Counted from the first letter of the stretch, positions 46,815-57,406 are shown. The stretch: DNA of 64,000 nt from Rapana venosa (GCA_028751875.1 CM054158.1:5904037-5968036); one strand, 5' to 3'. Numbers and translations: made by a program. Notes: generated from the letters alone by a model not told the origin.

Positions 46815-47295
46815 GCGTTCTCAAATTAACTCCCCTGATGGATCGAACCGTTATGATTTTAGTAACCGCAAAGAATGCAACAGTGATCTTAATAAAGGGA
46901 AAGAAGTTTGAAGCATTGCACATGCGTGCAAATTAACTCCCATGATGTCGCGAGCCTCTGTGATTTATAGTCGTGCCAAAGAGGGCAAGAGTTTTCTTTA
47001 ACAAGGGAGAGAATTCAAAGACGTGGAGCATTTGTGTGAAGAATGTCAAAGGGTTAAAAATTAAATTAAAGACTACTGGGAAGATTTTCTCTCCACTTTT
47101 CCTTCCCTTGAATCTTTGCACTATCAGATCTGACCAGCATAGCTGAAAGATTATTGTCACTAACAAAAAAACAAACAAAACGGTACTGCAGAGGAGGGGA
47201 GTCCAAGTTTTTGGTGGCACAAATATTTTTATCACAGCTTTGTTTTGACCACATCAAAGTAAAACAAAATCAAATAAAAACTGGTGTGCGCACAC
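46815..47295. other. No gene recognised
   Basis: Contains two loosely similar stretches starting near 46822 and 46930 ('aaattaactccc(c/a)tgatg', then 'gatttt/gattta tag', 'gcaaagaa/ccaaagag'), apparently an old tandem duplication of about 110 bp. No coding signal. Confidence 0.5.
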
Positions 47296-47297
47296 CC

Positions 47298-47300
47298 ATG

Positions 47301-47363
<63 letters not shown>

Positions 47364-47427
47364 TTCCACTACATTTTCCATATCTCTTGTCTAATATCAC
47401 TAAGAGTGAACAGACGTTAAATTGAAG

Positions 47428-47460
<33 letters not shown>

Positions 47461-47501
47461 ACAACAACACCCCCCCCCCCCCCACACACACACACACACA
47501 T
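47298..47501. repeat. (CA)n, (ACA)n and C-run microsatellites
   Basis: CA 47298-47361, ACA-rich 47431-47468, C15-type run and CA 47469-47501. Confidence 0.96.
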
Positions 47502-48767
47502 GAATCAAGAATTGAGATATAATTTAATCATCTGACCCCTTGTGGGGTTAGATGATAAAAAGTGACAATCTAAGAAAGTATCAACACATTGGAATTCATC
47601 TTGAATGATTATTTCCATAAACAAATTCAGTGATAAGTAAATCACATAAAATTAGTGTGTAGCTTTCCCAAGTCTGATGGATGTCCTCAACTTTAAAGAC
47701 ACTGGTCTTCCTTTTTTAAATTTAAAAAAGAACTTTGTTTTGGGACACACTGGTCTTCCTACTTAAATTGCAAAAGTTGAAAACTGACATTTTTCTAAGA
47801 AACTGTTTTGGAACCAACTGATTTTGAAGATTTTGGACATTCCATTATGAAAAGCAACTTGTCCCCAATTAAACCCATATCACAATTGCAATAAAAATGT
47901 ACATATCATGGAATTGTGATATATCAACCAGTTTCAATCAGTCATTTGAGGTTGCTGCATAAAATCTGATTAAATGATAAACCATACATATCTGATAATG
48001 TCCCAAAGTAACATTTTCTATCATATATTTTTAAATCCCTAGAAAACAAACATTTATTACTACTTACAGAGTATTCAGCCAGATTTGAATATAGTTAGAA
48101 AAATTTTTATTTTTATTTTTTCATATTATTTTTTGTACTTTTTGCTTGACTTTTTGATACAGAATCCTTGTTTACAGAAAAAAAAGTGGGAATCCCAAAC
48201 ACAATCAAATCCATTTTCAATCAGAATTCTTGTGATACAGTTTAACCAAGGCAATAAAGACCTGTTGTTAGTTTAACTCATAAAAAAAACATCACAGAAG
48301 CTACTGGCATTAAGGATGGCACACTATCAGCCCAAACTCTAATCATTCTTGCTTTCACTGAAACAAATTGGATAGATACCTTTTCTCACAAATAATTTGA
48401 GTCATGATTCTTTTATTCAGATAAAACAAATGCTTAAAGAATAGTTGTGATTTCTCTACAATATATACATCGTCACAATCCCAAATTTCACAAACACACA
48501 AAAAGACTGGTGTCACCACAGAATCATAAAAAGTTGAAGCAAGTTTTGAGAAACAATTTTTTCCCTAGCTGTTCTGCAGTAATGGAAATGCTGCTTTCAA
48601 TCTTTGCTGGCAAATGGATTTCCTGTATTAAAAAAAAAAAGTACTTATTTTACAAAATCTAATTCCCAAATACTTAAATAAATTCACAACTTCATTTTAA
48701 ATACAAATAATATCACGAGGATTTATCCCACCAGAAATGAGCTTTTATTTTACTTTAATTAAAACAA
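47502..48767. other. No feature recognised (AT-rich)
   Basis: About 1.3 kb at about 30-35% GC with no frame of note, no tail and no tRNA-like element. Confidence 0.5.
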
Positions 48768-48875
48768 GTTTTATTTCGAGGATAATGGACTAGACACTCA
48801 TGTTTCCTTTTTTAAATATTTTTATAACATTCAGTCCCCCATGTGCAGCATTTTTGCACAATCGTAATTAACGAA
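48768..48875 (-). mobile_element. SINE-A 3' fragment, diverged
   Basis: 'tatttcgaggataatgga', 'cattcagtccccc' and 'gtgcagcatttttgcaca' follow the SINE-A 3' block order. The rest of the element is gone. Confidence 0.65.
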
Positions 48876-49408
48876 GGTGGTTTAAGTTTCATGAATAGGA
48901 AAAATCGATAACTGTCGATCACATATTATTTTATAGGCCTATGCAGTCGGTCTCCTACCTAAGCTTGACCAAAGAGTTAACGCGAGTTCTCCATAAAGTG
49001 ATAAGCCATATTGTGCCTGACATCGGTCAGATTCTTATCATCAGAAAAATAAAACATAAGTCATGTAATAACACTCCAGATATTGTGAAGCGCAAAAGCT
49101 ATTTCAGGTTTAATGTGTTCGAGTAAATATTCTAAAACGAACAAATGATTGTCAACGAACGTGTTCGATACTGGATCCCGATGAGAAAGTAAATAGCCTA
49201 GTAGTCCTAAGAGGCATGTGTCTGTGACCAATGTGACCGAACGAGAAAAAGATTGCCAGAGAAAGACGTAGTGCAAGATATCGCGGTTACAGAATTACAA
49301 CAACGACTATTATTTAATGCAAAATCATGTAGAGCGTGTGTCAGTACAGCTGGGACTCCGACTAAAAATAAAGATATATATTCTTAATTTTCGCGGCAAC
49401 ACTCGGTA
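48876..49408. other. No feature recognised upstream of tRNA-Lys
   Basis: AT-rich with short frames only. 'tattcttaattttcgcggcaacactcgg' leads into the tRNA gene. Confidence 0.45.
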
Positions 49409-49481
49409 GCCCGGTTAGCTCAGTCGGTAGAGCATCAGACTTTTAATCTGAGGGTCAGGGGTTCGAGTCCCCTATTGGGCG
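49409..49481 (+). tRNA. tRNA-Lys(UUU)
   Basis: A 73-nt cloverleaf: acceptor GCCCGGT/ATTGGGC (two G-U pairs at positions 5-68 and 6-67), D-stem GCTC/GAGC, anticodon loop CTTTTAA with anticodon TTT, T-arm AGGGG-TTCGAGT-CCCCT. Box A TAGCTCAGTCGG and box B GGTTCGAGTCC are both good. A long T-run (49488-49498) follows seven nt after the 3' end as Pol III terminator. It reads AAA/AAG codons as lysine. There is no intron. It stands alone, outside any repeat that I can see, and is probably a functional single gene; the two G-U pairs are a mild oddity. Confidence 0.95.
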
Positions 49482-49683
49482 CTGCCAATTTTTTTTTTCT
49501 TTTTGCCTCCATGATGTAAAATGCCTATAATAATTAAACTAATTTTTGTTGCAAATATTTCCAAAACATTTTTTTAATTAAAAAAAAAATCCAGCAGATG
49601 TCTTTTGTAATAGATCTCGCCTGTCAGCCACTTGCACTGTCTGTTTTCCGATCAGTTGCCCGATTGCTTGTAACATTGTTCAT

Positions 49684-49685
<2 letters not shown>

Positions 49686-49720
<35 letters not shown>
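49686..49720. repeat. (CAGA)n microsatellite
   Basis: About eight CAGA units with one CAAA break. Confidence 0.95.
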
Positions 49721-49849
49721 CCCTTCTGAAAACAACTTTTAACACCCACAAACGTCCAATCCAATCCAATTACACAGTGTGAGGAGATCAGTATTTCACT
49801 TTTATGAGTATCTTCATGCAGCCCTGTGTGTGTGTGTCTTCTTATCTTA

Positions 49850-50187
49850 TTCTTTTATATCGAGGATAATGGAATAAGCATTTATGTGCTTTTTTTTTTA
49901 AACATCCAGTCCCCGTGTGTATGCAGTTTGTAAATTCTGTCATCTGTTCCCACCGGCACACAATGGCCTACTCTTACGAAAAGCAGAACAGGATTTAACC
50001 TGTGCGCCAGATGTTCTGCGTGCGTTCGCCCACGGGGCCTCGGTTTATAGTCTCATCCGAAGGACTTTTGGGGAGAGTGATGTCTGCACTGATGTTAACT
50101 CCAGAGGAAAATATCCCCTTGAACGGGAATCGAACCCGGGACGTCAGAATGCGAGCGCAATGTTCTGACCACTAGGCTATCCCGTCC
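49850..50187 (-). mobile_element. SINE-A, solitary full-length reference copy
   Basis: On the - strand: tRNA-like head GACGGGATAGCCTAGTGGTC with box A (complement of 50169-50179) and box B GGTTCGATTCC (complement of 50126-50136), a ~200-bp body with 'ggagttaacatcagtgca', 'gagactataaaccgagg' and 'gtgccggtgggaacagatga', then the 3' end 'ttccattatcctcgatataa'. Length is about 338 bp. This copy outside the array shows that SINE-A is an independent dispersed element. No long target-site duplication is obvious. Confidence 0.92.
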
Positions 50188-50203
50188 CCCATCCCGTGTG
50201 TCA

Positions 50204-50290
50204 AAGTCAAAGTCAAAGTTTTATTTTCAGATGGTACATTGAATAAGCAGTGCATTTGCTTTTTTTTCATCAAGCCATCTATGTAAAGAA
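50204..50290 (-). mobile_element. Short retroposon 3' end with TTTGAC-repeat tail
   Basis: The reverse complement matches 39345-39450: 'gatggcttgatga', 'gcaaatgcactgcttattc' and a (TTTGAC)n tail. The RTE fragment at 50288 is inserted into its left part. Confidence 0.72.
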
Positions 50291-51244
50291 ATCGGGGAGT
50301 TCTTCCGGACTTCAGTTGGAGTTCGACAAGGCTGCCCGCTATCCCCCGTTCTTTTCAACGTGTTCCTGGAGAACATCATGCAGGAGGCCCTCCTTGACTT
50401 CAAGACCACAATCACAATAGGAGGAAGGCCAGTCTGCAATCTTCGATTCGCAGACGATATTGATCTCATGGGCCGCAGTGAAGAAGAACTCCAGGATCTC
50501 ACCACCAGACTGGAAACATCAGCCAATGCCCACGGTATGGAGATCAGCACGGAAAAGAGCAAGATCCTAGTGAACAGTACTATACTAACCACTCCCACCA
50601 GCATCAAGATGAGTGGCGAGACACTAGAGGAGGTAGAAACTTTCAAGTACCTTGGAGCAGTCATCACCAAAGAAGGTACGAGCACACAAGAGGTGAAGAT
50701 CAGACTTGCTGTGGCACTCTCCTCCATGACTAAGCTGGCGAAAGTGTGGAGAAACCATAACATCAGAACCCACACTAAGGTCAGACTCTACAAGGCACTC
50801 GTCACATCCATTGCCTTGTACAGCTGTGAAGCATGGACACTTACTGCCGATCTAGAACGTCGAATTCAAGCCTTTGAGATGAAGTGCCTCAGGCGGATCC
50901 TGAACATCACCTACAGAGACCGTAAAACCAATGACTACGTCTGGCAGCAGATCGAGGCACTGGCTGGCAAACAAGAACCATTGCTAGATACAGTCAAACG
51001 GAGGAAACTGAAATGGTTTGGCCACACAACAAGGCATAACAGCCTGTCAAAGACAGTCCTGCAGGGAATGGTGGAAGGAGCAAGGAGGCAGGGACGACCA
51101 CGCAAAAGCTGGATATCCAACATCAAGGAGTGGACCGGCCTCACTGTACCAAACCTCCTGAAAGCAGCCCAGGACAGAACCATTTGGCGGTCCACTTGCA
51201 GCGTCCGTGCGGGTACCCCAACGGTCGTCCCGACCAAGGGATGA
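50288..51244 (+). pseudogene. RTE reverse transcriptase (C-terminal half) and tail, open throughout
   Basis: One uninterrupted frame runs from the truncation point to the stop at 51242. It holds VRQGCPLSPVLFN (motif B), LRFADDIDLMG with the catalytic FADD, then TEKSKILVNST, WTLTADLERRIQAFEMKCLRRI, KWFGHTTRHNSLSKTVLQG and GRPRKSWISNIKEW. It lacks the endonuclease and RT motif A, so it is not functional. The absence of any stop or frameshift over about 315 codons indicates a young insertion. Confidence 0.88.
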
Positions 51245-51261
51245 GTGAAGTGAAGAAGTGA
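50288..51261 (+). mobile_element. RTE-type LINE, 5'-truncated, with target-site duplication
   Basis: 974 bp. ATCTATGTAAA (50277-50287) recurs as ATCTATGGTAAA (51262-51273), an 11-12-bp duplication with one extra G. The element starts inside RT and ends with a GAAGTGAAGAAGTGAA tail. It is nested in the short retroposon at 50204. Confidence 0.9.
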
Positions 51262-51308
51262 ATCTATGGTAAACTATACAAATCAAACACGAAAAGACAA
51301 CATGCATA

Positions 51309-51368
51309 TAATAATAATAATAATAATGTATGGAATTTATATAGCGCTGAATCTTGTAAAGCAACAAA
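51309..51368. repeat. (AAT)n + 'TATATAGCGCTGAATCTTG' short repeat, copy 1
   Basis: An AAT run followed by 'gtatggaatttatatagcgc' and 'tgaatcttgtaaagcaac'. The same string occurs at 54482-54571. On the - strand it would be a retroposon 3' end with an (ATT)n tail. Confidence 0.85.
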
Positions 51369-51577
51369 TCAAAGCGCTCATATATGAAATTAAAAACAAA
51401 ACAAAACCCCAGAAAAATATTAAACCATACAATTCAAATAATTCAAAAATCTTGAAAAAATATCCGTCATAATACAAACAAACAAGCAACAAAGAAAAAC
51501 CAAACCAAAACAAAGAAGACAAAAAAACAACAACAAAAAACCCCACACCAACTGCTTTCCCTTCCCCCCCCCCCCCC

Positions 51578-51592
51578 CCGCGTGTGTGTGTG

Positions 51593-51645
<53 letters not shown>

Positions 51646-51669
51646 GTGCGTGCGTGCGTGCGTGCGTGC

Positions 51670-51742
<73 letters not shown>
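51578..51742. repeat. (TG)n/(CGTG)n alternating purine-pyrimidine tract, 165 bp
   Basis: TG, then CGTG repeats with CGCG steps, then TG again; almost strictly alternating purine and pyrimidine. Confidence 0.97.
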
Positions 51743-51744
<2 letters not shown>

Positions 51745-51960
51745 CTATTTAACGTCTGTTCACTATAAGCGATATTAGGGAGAGAGAGATCTATAGCAAA
51801 AACAATAGAAGACAGAGGGAAAGAGAGTCATGTAACAGATTGGAATTCAAACATCAATGTAACGCCTAAATATGCAAATAGGGAAAACAATATAAAAAAA
51901 CTTTAAAGAAACGCGAAAACTGGGTATGTACACGAGGTTTTGAAATAGCAAAAAGAATGG

Positions 51961-52025
51961 TGTGTGTGTGTGTGTGTGTGTGGGCGCGTGAGTGCGCGCG
52001 TGCGTGCGCACGCTTGTGCGTGTGT
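51961..52025. repeat. (TG)n and GCGC-rich tract
   Basis: TG repeat followed by 'ggcgcgtgagtgcgcgcgtg' and more GTGC steps. Confidence 0.93.
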
Positions 52026-52059
52026 TTATTTATTTATTTTATACAAATGATTTATTATT

Positions 52060-52396
52060 TTATTTCGAGGATAATGGAATAAGCATTCATGTGCTTTAAT
52101 TTAAATTAAAAAAAAAAATCCGTGTGTATGCAGTTTTGTAAATCTGTCATCCGTTCCCACCAGCACACATTGACCTACTCTTTCGAAAAGCGGAAGAGGT
52201 TTTAACATGTGCGCAAGGTGTTCTGCGTGTGTCCGCACACAGGACCTCGGTTTATTCGAAAGACTTTTAGGGGGAGTGGAGTTGGCACTGATGCTAACAC
52301 CAGAGAAAAAAAATCTATTTAAAGAGATTCCAACCCGGGTCAGTAGATCACGAGCGCAACGCGCATCACTCTAACCACTAGGCTGTCCCATCCCCT
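52060..52396 (-). mobile_element. SINE-A, solitary near-full-length, moderately diverged
   Basis: From 'tatttcgaggataatgga' (3' end) to the head complement 'ctaaccactaggctgtccc'. It has an extra ~10 bp in the head (cgcgcatcact) and a changed box B. Confidence 0.88.
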
Positions 52397-52414
52397 ATTA
52401 GTAATGCTGTGCAG

Positions 52415-52416
<2 letters not shown>

Positions 52417-52456
<40 letters not shown>
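52417..52456. repeat. (CA)n microsatellite
   Basis: 20 CA repeats between two opposed SINE-A copies. Confidence 0.97.
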
Positions 52457-52463
<7 letters not shown>

Positions 52464-52485
52464 ATCGAGATCCCACTTTCCTTTT

Positions 52486-52691
52486 TGGGTGAGACTATAA
52501 AGCAAGATCCGGTGTGTGAAAGCAAGCAGAACATCTTGTCCGCATGTGAAAACCTGTTGTCCCTTTCGGAAGAGTAGGCCATCATGCCCCGGCGGGAACA
52601 GATGACAAACTTGACAAAACTGCATACACACGGGGACTAGATGTAAAAAAGAGCATAGGAGTACTTATTTCATTATCACTGAAATAAAAGA
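52486..52691 (+). mobile_element. SINE-A, partial (3' two-thirds), opposite orientation
   Basis: Starts within the body (gggtgagactataaagc), followed by 'gaacatcttg', 'ggcgggaacagatga', 'catacacacggggacta' and the 3' 'attatcactgaaataaaag'. It lacks the tRNA-like head. Confidence 0.85.
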
Positions 52692-52823
52692 ATAATTAAT
52701 GAAATAAAAGAGGAAATGAAAAGAATGAAATAAAACACCAAGATTAGTTCAACACCAGTTGTTTTGTTCTCCCTCTCCCCCCGAAAAAAATGTTTACAAA
52801 TAAATGAAGTGGCATTGAACATA

Positions 52824-52825
<2 letters not shown>

Positions 52826-52860
<35 letters not shown>

Positions 52861-52885
52861 CTCATCTCATCTCATCTCATCTCGG
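52826..52885. repeat. (ACT)n followed by (CTCAT)n
   Basis: About eleven ACT then six CTCAT units. On the - strand these form the 3' tail of the adjacent LINE. Confidence 0.95.
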
Positions 52886-52886
52886 C

Positions 52887-53351
52887 TCAGCTCATCTGCT
52901 TCCATAACCCCCTCCAGGGTCGTAGGGGCACTGCAGTGACGAACGTTGCACCAGTTGGCTCCATTTGCGGCGGTTGTGGGCAAGTGCCTGGGTTGTGGAG
53001 AAGCTCTTCCCGGTCCATTCTGTGATGTTGTCTGCCCATTTCTTCTTGTGCCTGCCTCGCCTTCTCTCCCCCTGCACTGTTCCTTGCAGTATGGTCTTGG
53101 AGAGCCAATCTGATCTTGTCACATGTCCATACCATCTGAGCTTCCATTTTCTTGACTGTGGTCAGCAGGTCTTCATACTGTTTTACTTGTTGGGTGATGG
53201 TTTGCCGGACTTCTTCGTTGATAATGTGGTCCGTGTATGAAATGCCAAGGAGTCTTCTGAGGCATCTCATCTCCAAAGCGTGGATCCTTCTTTGTAGATC
53301 TGCATTTAATGTCCAGGATTCGCATGCACACAGGTATGTGGAGATGACCAA
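52887..53351 (-). pseudogene. RTE C-terminal region
   Basis: Begins CESWTLNADLQRRIHALEMR and CLRRLLGISYTDHIINEEV; the second half is in the wrong frame (the correct words WTCDKIRLALQDH and PLRPWRG appear mixed), confirming internal indels. Confidence 0.7.
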
Positions 53352-53444
53352 TGCATGCGGTAGCTTGACCTTGGTCCTGAGAGAGATGTTTCAACCTTTC
53401 CAGATGGTCTTGAGCTTCGCCACTGCTGCTACTGTTTGTGTAAC

Positions 53445-53930
53445 TCACGCGAAGATTTCGGTCTTTGAACCTTTTTCACTAATAATGGCTTCAAGGTACG
53501 TGAAGTGATCTACAACCTCAAGTTCTTTTCCACTGACTGTTATCTTGGTAGTGATTGGCTGGGCACTGTTTGTCATGAGTTTTGTCTTCTCAGCACTGAT
53601 CTCCATGCCGTATCTGGAGGATGTTTCGTCCAGGTGGTACACTGGGTTGGCTAGTTCCTGTTCATTTCCTGCAAGTCCATCGATGTCATCGGCAAACCTG
53701 AGGTTGGTGATTGTCCACCCTCCAATACTGACTGTGCCAGTGTGATCTTCTGAGGCATCAGTCATTATGCGCTCAAGGAAGACATTGAACAGTGTCGGCG
53801 ATAAGAGACAGACTTGACTGCCTCCCACTGAGGTATGGAACCATTCTCCAACCGTGCCTTGGACAAGCACTGCACTGGTGGCTTTTGCGTTTAGCTCTTT
53901 GATGGTACTACTTCTAGAGGAAAAGTCCAA
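53445..53930 (-). pseudogene. RTE reverse transcriptase middle part
   Basis: A frame of about 160 codons holding the FADD catalytic box and the following RT thumb region up to 'YLEAIISEKGSKTE'. Broken from the C-terminal part. Confidence 0.8.
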
Positions 53931-54024
53931 GGGAGGTAATCACTTTTGTGTTGATTGATTTAGCAATACAGAGTTTTTTCCTCTTCCTCTGCTTCCAGAC
54001 CAATTCGACTTGTATTATATTTGT

Positions 54025-54075
54025 GTTAAGTCAAGTCAAACACTTTAATCATCCCATGAAGGGCAGTTACAATAC
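54025..54075 (-). repeat. Short (TTGACT)-tailed retroposon 3' end, fragment
   Basis: 'aagtcaagtcaaacacttt' followed by 'aatcatcccatgaaggg'. The - strand has the TTGACTTGACTT tail style of the elements at 39345 and 50204, but the body differs. Confidence 0.45.
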
Positions 54076-54185
54076 TGACAGGCACATTGATACGTATCAT
54101 TATGTCAAAGACACAAAAAGCCACATTTCATATTGGTATAAACATTCTGAAATAGCTTCAACTACAAATATCACAATCCCCCCCC

Positions 54186-54243
54186 CCCTTCCACACATAC
54201 ATACACACACACACGCGCGCGCGCGCGCGCGCGCACGCACACG

Positions 54244-54297
<54 letters not shown>

Positions 54298-54331
54298 GAT
54301 GGATTTCCCATGGAGTGTGTGTGTGTGTGTG

Positions 54332-54367
<36 letters not shown>
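54186..54367. repeat. (CA)n/(CG)n and (TG)n tracts in opposition
   Basis: CA, GCGC-type and CA repeats (54202-54296), a 20-bp spacer, then TG repeats (54315-54367). The two halves are complementary and could form a hairpin. Confidence 0.95.
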
Positions 54368-54369
<2 letters not shown>

Positions 54370-54480
54370 TAAAGGTCGGGATTTTTTACGATCTTCCAGG
54401 TCACCTTCAAGTGCAGACCTGCCAGTGCCTTAACTCCCTTCGTATATATACATATTCAAGAGCTCAAATATGTACGTTAG

Positions 54481-54481
<1 letters not shown>

Positions 54482-54525
<44 letters not shown>

Positions 54526-54571
54526 TATGGAATTTATATAGCGCTGAATCTTGTAAAGCAACAAATCAAAG
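54482..54571. repeat. (AAT)n + 'TATATAGCGCTGAATCTTG' short repeat, copy 2
   Basis: A longer AAT run (14 units) than at 51309, then identical sequence through 'aagcaacaaatcaaag'. Confidence 0.87.
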
Positions 54572-55042
54572 ATTCCATAGTTTATGTCAGCGTTGGGTGA
54601 GTTATGGAAACACGAATGTACACAGCATACATCCCCGAATTCGGAATGCGGATACCTTCATGGTGGGCGAAAACGGTGGCATACCCAAAATCTCCCCATT
54701 GGTGAACTTCGGAGCTCTAGCCGAGGAACGAAAAAACCCCCAAAAACCCAAACCAACGCCAAAGCAAAATGAACACCCCCCTCCCCATGAAAGCCTTAAA
54801 TTATATGAAGGGATTCTATCAATCTGACGTCAAAGCAATAATCAGGGAAGCGCTATCTTTGCAAACAAATGGTCTGTCACAATCTGCAGAGAAAGCGAAC
54901 ATAATCCTGTTTTAACTCAGACGGTAATACACAGAATTTTTCAATTTTCAAAATTGATTGTTTGGTGAGCTGATTGAGTTTATAAGGAAATGATCAATTT
55001 TTTGAGAGAGACAATGACTTAAAAAAAAATGTCGAGGATAAT

Positions 55043-55043
<1 letters not shown>

Positions 55044-55084
<41 letters not shown>
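55044..55084. repeat. (AG)n microsatellite
   Basis: About 20 AG repeats, preceded by 'gtcgaggataatgaa', which may be the last trace of a SINE-A 3' end. Confidence 0.95.
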
Positions 55085-55089
<5 letters not shown>

Positions 55090-55945
55090 GAATCATGTAG
55101 AATGTAGTATGTATTTGATTTATCACGAAGGTTTGAATCATTTAGAATGCAGTATAAATTTACTTTATTTGGAATGTTTGAACCATTTGGAATGCAGTAC
55201 ACATTTGGTTTAGTTAAAAGAAATAATAGGGAGTTTATATGACAACGGAACTGACCTGTAGTGTTCATTTTGGTCACATTTCAACAAAGGCAAGAAAGTC
55301 GACAAACTTTTGAAAGATAAGACGTAGAATACCATGGGATATGGATCCAGAGTCTCATTCGCTTGTTATTAGTTCTCATAAGATCAAAACTCTCGTACAC
55401 TCAAGAGGTCTTCTTTAGTGCACCAAACTATCTGTTGAGAAAATTGCCAAGTGTTGATTGCAAAGAGATCAAAATTATTGCTTTGGGTGTGCCAGTATTC
55501 ACTTCAAATCCGGAACTGATAAAGTAGTTGGAATACTCTCCCTTGATAACTACCGAGAATTGACCACAGCAAAGTTTGTTTTAAGAACAACGGTAACAGG
55601 TAATTTGGTAGGGGGAAGGGGAGGGGGGAGCTTAAAATAAGATCTGACGCGATTTCCAAGAAGGAGCAAATTCAATTTTCCCCCCAAGTATCTGTTGTAA
55701 CATACACCTCCGATTTGATAACTCAATCTGGCGTTGATATTAATGAGTTGTTTAAAACCCCGCCATGTACACACATTCCATAACGTGAAATGTTAAAAGC
55801 TACATTTAATACAGAGTATGCTAATATGAAAAAAAAGACGAAAACATCAACATATTGGTTGATACGACAAAAACACATATTACTGAAAAGAATCATGAAT
55901 ATCTTGGGTTTTTGTGTGCTTTTGTTTGTTTGTTTTACTTAATGA
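55085..55945. other. No gene recognised; small local repeats
   Basis: 55085-55210 contains three diverged units of about 50 bp beginning 'ttgaatcat(g/t)tagaatg(t/c)agta' (55088, 55132, 55177 region). Nothing else is supportable. Confidence 0.5.
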
Positions 55946-55949
55946 TGGA

Positions 55950-56215
55950 TCAGTTCTTGACAACAACAATGTTGGTGCAGCTTGTACAATTCCTGCCCTC
56001 TTGATCTTCTGGGAGGCATTTCCCTGCTTTGTCTTGGACGGTAGTGGTTCTCCCTTGTTTTGAGCTGGTCAGGTCTTTCACTAGCTGGCAGTCGGCCCTG
56101 GTGTTAATAACTCCAGGGGGAAGTCACCTTGAGCAGGCGCCTCAGTGGCAGCTCGACCCTGGGCTGTCAGGTCATGAGCTCAACGCTCGAACCACTAGGC
56201 TATACCCTCCCTCTC
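55950..56215 (-). mobile_element. SINE-C: third tRNA-headed SINE family (single copy)
   Basis: On the - strand from 56215: head GGGTATAGCCTAGTGGTTCG with a box A-like TAGCCTAGTGG, a box B-like GGGTCGAGCTGCC about 45 nt on, then a body with 'ctcaaggtgacttcccc' and 'ctggagttattaacacc'. The 3' limit is unclear. Only the first part of the head resembles SINE-A. Confidence 0.6.
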
Positions 56216-56760
56216 CCCACCCCCCAAGAAAACCCAAACCAAAAATAAACCGACCCCACAACCACCCCCCTCCCCAAAAGCACAAAAACAACAACACAAA
56301 ACCCCCTACCCCCCCCCAAAACAAAAAACAAAAACAAAAAACCCCAACAACAAACAAAAACTACCATTTAAAACACTTGTAATGCGACATTGTTTCGTTT
56401 TAGAAAACCAGACCAATTTCTTTACTCGGAAAGGAAGCAAAAAACATACTGATAACGCGGCCACAAATGAAAAATAGGAGAACTATTAAAGTTGTAAAAT
56501 TTTAAAGGGAAAACAACCGGAAAATATGATCAAACTCTTCAATGAAAAATAATAGAATCACCTGGAATACATCATATCAGGAAAGCTTGAACTGCTATAT
56601 CCACAGGGAGAAAAAACACAACAACCTAAAGAGAGATTATAATTATGGGAAAATCTAACTCTTAATCAGAGAACCAGTTTGCTGTTCATGGTGGGAAAAG
56701 AAACGAGGTTGATTAAGAATTGATTAATTATTAACTTGTCTTAAAAAAAAAGAGAAATAT
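56216..56760. other. C/A-rich then AT-rich sequence, no gene
   Basis: 56216-56370 is almost only A and C (CCCCAAAAC-type); the rest is AT-rich with no signal. Confidence 0.55.
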
Positions 56761-56761
56761 C

Positions 56762-57014
56762 AAAGGTAAAGGTGACCCATAACCTATGTGGTCGTAGGGG
56801 AGCGAGGCATCAGAGACCTCATTTCTCTAGAGGCCAGCATATTACTGGCGGCGCCCATCTCCTCTCCCATGCTACTTTACCTCCCCTGACTCTGAAGAGG
56901 GCAGGTACCCATTTACAGCTGGATGAACTGGGGGACTGTACCGAAGCCAAGGCGCACGAACGGTCACCTATCTGCTTGGTAACCACGCTCAATGCTGCTG
57001 ACAAAAAACTTGGG
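56762..57014 (-). mobile_element. SINE-B (tRNA/5S chimera), lacking the tRNA part
   Basis: The 3' tail at 56762 (aaaggtaaaggtgaccca) and the body are present, up to the 5S-like region, whose complement 'cttggtaaccacgctcaatgctgct' is still clear. The tRNA-like 5' part is absent beyond 'acttgggg'. Confidence 0.85.
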
Positions 57015-57406
57015 GACAGGGAATATTTGGGCGTTTGCAAGTCCAGCATGAGGAAGAAAGAGAACGTATTTGCATATGGGAAACACAGATCTGTCTCAGT
57101 CAGGAGGCTGAAAACTTTGTATGGGGAAAAACAACAACACTGTGGCCTTGATGGAAAATGAAAGTAGTTGATTCCAACGCGTTAATTAAACAGGCATTGT
57201 TGTTAGCCTGCCACGTTCAGTAAATGAGACAAGCTTGTAAAACATTTTTTAAAAAACGTTGGTGCATGTATGTCCAACCTCCCCCAAAGAAGGGACAGTC
57301 TGACGTCATCGGCAAAATCCACCTGTGTTTTTAATAGGAAAGCTGAAACTTTGCAGCATATCCCCGATCCGGTTTCACAGCGGGTTTTCAATTATTGTGC
57401 AGTCAG

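Larger units (their letters stand above)
52859..53940 (-). mobile_element. RTE-type LINE, 5'-truncated, decayed
   Basis: On the - strand from 53940: RT from just before motif B (here GGSQVCLLSPTLFNVF, with the usual RQG altered), LRFADDIDGLAG, MEISAEKTKLMTNS, then after frameshifts near 53450 ESWTLNADLQRRIHALEMRC and the C-terminal RP-rich end. The tail is (GATGA)n/(AGT)n. The relation to the element at 50288 is at clade level only. Confidence 0.87.
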
